This document shows, one piece after another, positions 60,991 to 64,000 of a DNA stretch of 64,000 bases. Source of the stretch: Glycine soja (lineage: Eukaryota > Streptophyta > Magnoliopsida > Fabales > Fabaceae); assembly GCF_004193775.1 (NCBI RefSeq), contig NC_041010.1, positions 46,241,562-46,305,561 of the forward strand. The letters run 5' to 3'. Numbering within the stretch: the stretch's first letter is position 1; every line of letters begins with the position of its first letter. Under the pieces are notes generated by a model. The model did no database searches. It saw only the letters and a list, made by a program, of their open reading frames with translations, and was not told the DNA's origin. Both the position numbers and the translations under genes were made by a program.

Positions 60991-62775
60991 ATACTTTATA
61001 ATTAATTGATAATATAAAATTATTTTACGGTATTGAATTTTTTTGGTAGAATGAAAAAATTAAAGCACAAGCAGAATCAGCTGACAAAAGTTAATTAGAT
61101 CACGTAAAAAAGCATCTAAAACATAAGAGGGGGGAATAATATGAATTCCTCCATTTGCATTTTGAAGTCGAGCTCCCACATTGGCAAGTCTATACGCCAC
61201 AGAATTGACACTAACTTCCCTGCTACGTTAATTGATATTTGTAGTTATTTCTTAATTATTTGTGTTGTTTAGCTATATACAGAATAATATAAAAATTAAA
61301 ATTGAAACGAGTTACATATCACAAAGTACTATATCAAAACAATATTGTCTTCAGACGTATCCGTGGCTTTACATACAAGTCAATAAATTAGAAAACACCG
61401 TTGCAATTGTTGGTTTATTTATTGGACTGGTTATTACGTCAAGAACCACACAGACTTTTACTACTCCATTGTTGATGTCAGGGTAGTAATTAAGATTGTC
61501 ACTACGCGTTATTAGACTTTTTATGTGTGCCGCTCTTCTTAATCCATCTCACCAAAAAAAAAAATTAAAAATCAGGTATTGTACATAATTAAAATAAAAG
61601 TTTCTAAGAATGTTTTTAAAATATTTGTTATAATACATTAAAATAAAATACCGTTCGTTATAATAAATATTGAGTAATTTATTTTTCAAATTTTTAATTA
61701 TTGTAAATGTAATTTTCAATATATTAAATTATGTGTTTGTATTTGATTATCATTTATTTTCTTAATTGAGGATTTAGTAAAATCATTAAAATTAAAATAT
61801 ATTTTATTTCAAAATATTTATTTATAAACTAAATCAATTTTACAAGTTTATCAAAATCACAAACAATGATGCAGTCGTGCAAGATTAACACATAGTAGCG
61901 TTGCTTACACAAATTGATGGTAAATTTGCGGGTGGGGGACTAGGAATCATGCATATTCATGTTTTTGGGTTTTTTTTTTTTTTTTTATGAATATCATTTG
62001 ATTTATAAAGGAGATTCAACCATTTAAAATGATGGGCCCTAAAATGGTTTAAAAGGGTATAAAATAAAGTTTAATTTTAAAATATTCACAAACTTTTTTC
62101 AATAAATGCTGATGGTTTATAATAAAAAGTATGAAATAAATTTACTTTAACCAGAAATATCCATCTTATATTCATGATTTTTAATCAAAATTACTCATCA
62201 TTTCTTGTGAGATTACTTTGTATCAATATTTATAATCTAAAAAATAAAATTTATCTTAATTGGTTAAATAAGATGCATGTATTTTTTACTCATGATATTG
62301 ATACGGAATATCTATGAAAAACTAATTCTTACCTAAAAACCTAACCAATAACACATAATTCAAATATGTAACTTTAGTTAAAAAATAAAATTTATTATCA
62401 TTCAAACCAACCATTTATCTAATGTTAGAATTTATAATTTCATACCATTTATATATTAATTAAAAAAAGTGATAGAATAAGTGATACAATTATAATTTAG
62501 ATCTTAGTTACACAGAACTATTTTATGATCCTTAAAATAAAATTTGAAAGAGAGAAGGTGAGAGACAGAAAGAAACAGCTGGGGAAAGCGAGGGCAAGTT
62601 GGAAATAGACCCACCCAAAATCGCATCCGAAATTCCTAACAGAAGAGAAAAGGAAAGCATACATTCACATTTCACACACACACACATACTACTCTCTCTC
62701 TCTCTCTCTCTCTCTGATGGATTCGAGGGAGTAAAAGCAAGAAAGCAAGCATTTGGATTTGGATTGAGATCCGCA
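60991..62775 (+). promoter_or_regulatory. Upstream region and 5' UTR of the GAUT1-type gene
   Basis: AT-rich intergenic sequence leading to the start codon at 62776. TTTATATATT near 62448 could be a TATA box, leaving a 5' UTR of about 300 bases, but this is weak. The UTR side becomes purine-rich, then contains CA and CT repeats. No other gene is visible. Confidence 0.4.
62692..62715 (+). repeat. (CT)n microsatellite in the GAUT1 5' UTR
   Basis: Twelve CT units about 60 bases upstream of the start codon. Long CT tracts in plant 5' UTRs can affect expression, but here that is only a possibility. Confidence 0.9.
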
Positions 62776-64000
62776 ATGGCACCGAACAACAACAGAACCA
62801 AGGGATCCCATTTCCCTCTTCTCGCTTTCCTCTTTCTCTGCCTCCTCGCGCCCCTTCTCTTCTTCTTCTTCGTATCGCCCCTTCACGGTCTCATTCTCTC
62901 ATTCTCAAATCTCACTTGTTTTCAATTATTAGTTTTGTTTCTAGTGTTGGCACATCCACGTAGAGTGTCAAACAATAAATCAGATTTACAGGAATTCTAT
63001 ATTACATGCTTGGATTCTCCATTTTTGTTTCTTAGGGACTTTCTAATTGTCGGAAATGAGGTGTTATAATGTTAATTTATTGTGATTAATTTGCATTTGA
63101 GCTTTTGTTCCATGCGTATGCCTATAAGTTTTAAGTTGGTTTAATTTAATTACTTACTTCAAATGCATTCTGCAGATCGAAGTGATAATTCAGCTGTTTC
63201 GATTGAAAAGGTAGCCTCTGTTGTACATTTTGGGGTTTATTGGTTTTATAATTAGGATCTTGTTTGGATACAATTCTTCATTAGCACTTATAGAAGGAGA
63301 CAATAAAAAGGTAAAATGAATTTAACTTCTTGCATAAGCTAAAATCAACTTATGCACTTAATTTTGTAGACGTTTTTTTATTTATTTATTTGAGGTGCAT
63401 AAGTTGATTTTAGCTTATAAAAAAGCTCAGTGCATTTTACTTTTCTGATTTTCTTCTCCTATGAGTGCTTATGGAGAAGTTGACCCAAACAGGACCACAT
63501 ATATATATATAGCTTCTGGCTGTTTTTTATGTCTGTTTTAATTTTGTTGGCTGTAGCAGGTTGCCAAATTGAAAGAATGGCAGGCACTGCAGGATCTTAA
63601 ATCGCTTTTTTCGAAAGAGGCAAGTGAAAGATGATATTTACATTATACCCTGGTTCTGTATTTCATGTAATGTTATTATGTAAGAGTTCATTTGCATCCT
63701 GGGATTCTAATAAATGTTATGTTTCAGGTTCTTGATGTTATTGTGTCCAATACAAATGATGTGGGGCCTTTGAGTCTTGAGAGTTTCAGAAAAAATAATC
63801 TGTCTGCTTCATGGAGAGTTGCTGGATTAAGGACTTCAAATGCTATGAATCAGGTTTGGAAAACTGATATGCTTCTGCTAGAAGCTTTCATTTCCTGTTT
63901 AAAGAAAAAATGGCATTCTTTTGCTCTGTGATAATCCATTTCTTTTTTAATTTTTAATTATAGCTAAACCAACCAGCAGACAATTTTAGACAAGAGAAGC
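62776..64000 (+). CDS. GAUT1: Galacturonosyltransferase 1-like (GAUT1), 5' part only
   Basis: Golgi type II membrane glycosyltransferase; GAUT1 transfers galacturonic acid to growing homogalacturonan in pectin synthesis. Only the N-terminus is in the window. Exons: 62776-62887, 63176-63210, 63560-63619, 63728-63853 and 63964 to the edge, about 123 residues in phase. Residues 13-33 are a strong hydrophobic anchor. The segment SLFSKEVLDVIVSNTNDVGP followed by LSLESFRKNNLSASWR matches the conserved GAUT1 stem just before the coiled-coil region. The GT8 catalytic domain would lie beyond the window. Intron 3 begins with GC in an otherwise perfect donor (GAG/GCAAGT). Exon 3 has a TAGCAG double acceptor that could add one Gln. 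Intron 2 contains a MITE. Confidence 0.92.
63255..63496. mobile_element. MITE in GAUT1 intron 2
   Basis: A 242-bp element with terminal inverted repeats of about 60 bp. The left end is GGATCTTGTTTGGATACAAT; the complement of the right end is GGTCCTGTTTGGGTCAACTT. An inner inverted pair (CATAAGCTAAAATCAACTTA and TAAGTTGATTTTAGCTTATA) makes it a nearly complete hairpin. The termini match those of the element at 44822-45073. No target duplication was evident. Confidence 0.75.

Noticed and set aside
1..64000. tRNA, rRNA, CRISPR arrays, bacterial-type operons
   Set aside because: I looked for tRNA T-loop and anticodon patterns, rRNA sequence and regularly spaced repeats and found none; the sequence is plant nuclear.

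Overview
This is a plant nuclear window, almost certainly from a legume and most likely Glycine (soybean or a close relative). It is AT-rich and intron-rich, MADS-box genes have their usual exon structure, and the transposable elements look legume-like, including a cluster of GCTAAGCG-type octamers. The species call is inference. The gene calls rest on exon-by-exon reconstruction in which splice sites, reading phase and protein motifs agree.

Layout. (a) 1-4312: intergenic, with an LTR-retrotransposon-like remnant around 530-1500. (b) 4313-11218, minus: a complete 11-exon secreted subtilisin-like protease of the XSP1/SBT4.14 type. Its first intron has a GC donor, and its 2.8 kb intron 5 holds a diverged tandem duplication. 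(c) 11219-25757: a repeat-rich intergenic stretch with a 935-bp Mutator-like foldback element, microsatellites, a pair of direct repeats and a candidate 2.6 kb solo LTR. (d) 25758-41738, plus: a SOC1/AGL20-type MADS-box gene of 7 coding exons spread over 16 kb. Introns 1 and 2 are about 7 kb each, and intron 2 contains a 5'-truncated, broken L1-type LINE with a 16-bp target-site duplication. (e) 42498-48047, minus: a 7-exon plastid-type fructokinase-like gene with several substitutions at otherwise conserved active-site positions and two MITEs in its introns. (f) 49572-54428, minus: an 8-exon AGL6-type MADS-box gene. (g) 54429-62775: intergenic, with an AT-rich foldback region and a second candidate solo LTR related to the first. 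(h) 62776-64000, plus: the 5' end of a GAUT1-type galacturonosyltransferase gene, cut by the window edge, with a canonical GC-AG intron.

How it fits together. SOC1 (flowering-time integrator) and AGL6 (floral regulator) lie close together with only the fructokinase-like gene between them. Arabidopsis SOC1 and AGL6 are also neighbours (At2g45660/At2g45650), so this is probably a conserved MADS pair. The other genes have unrelated housekeeping or cell-wall roles. I see no wholly new system. The observations most worth checking are the fructokinase-like protein with degraded catalytic motifs, the divergent AGL6, the weak GC donor in the subtilase gene and the transposon load in SOC1.
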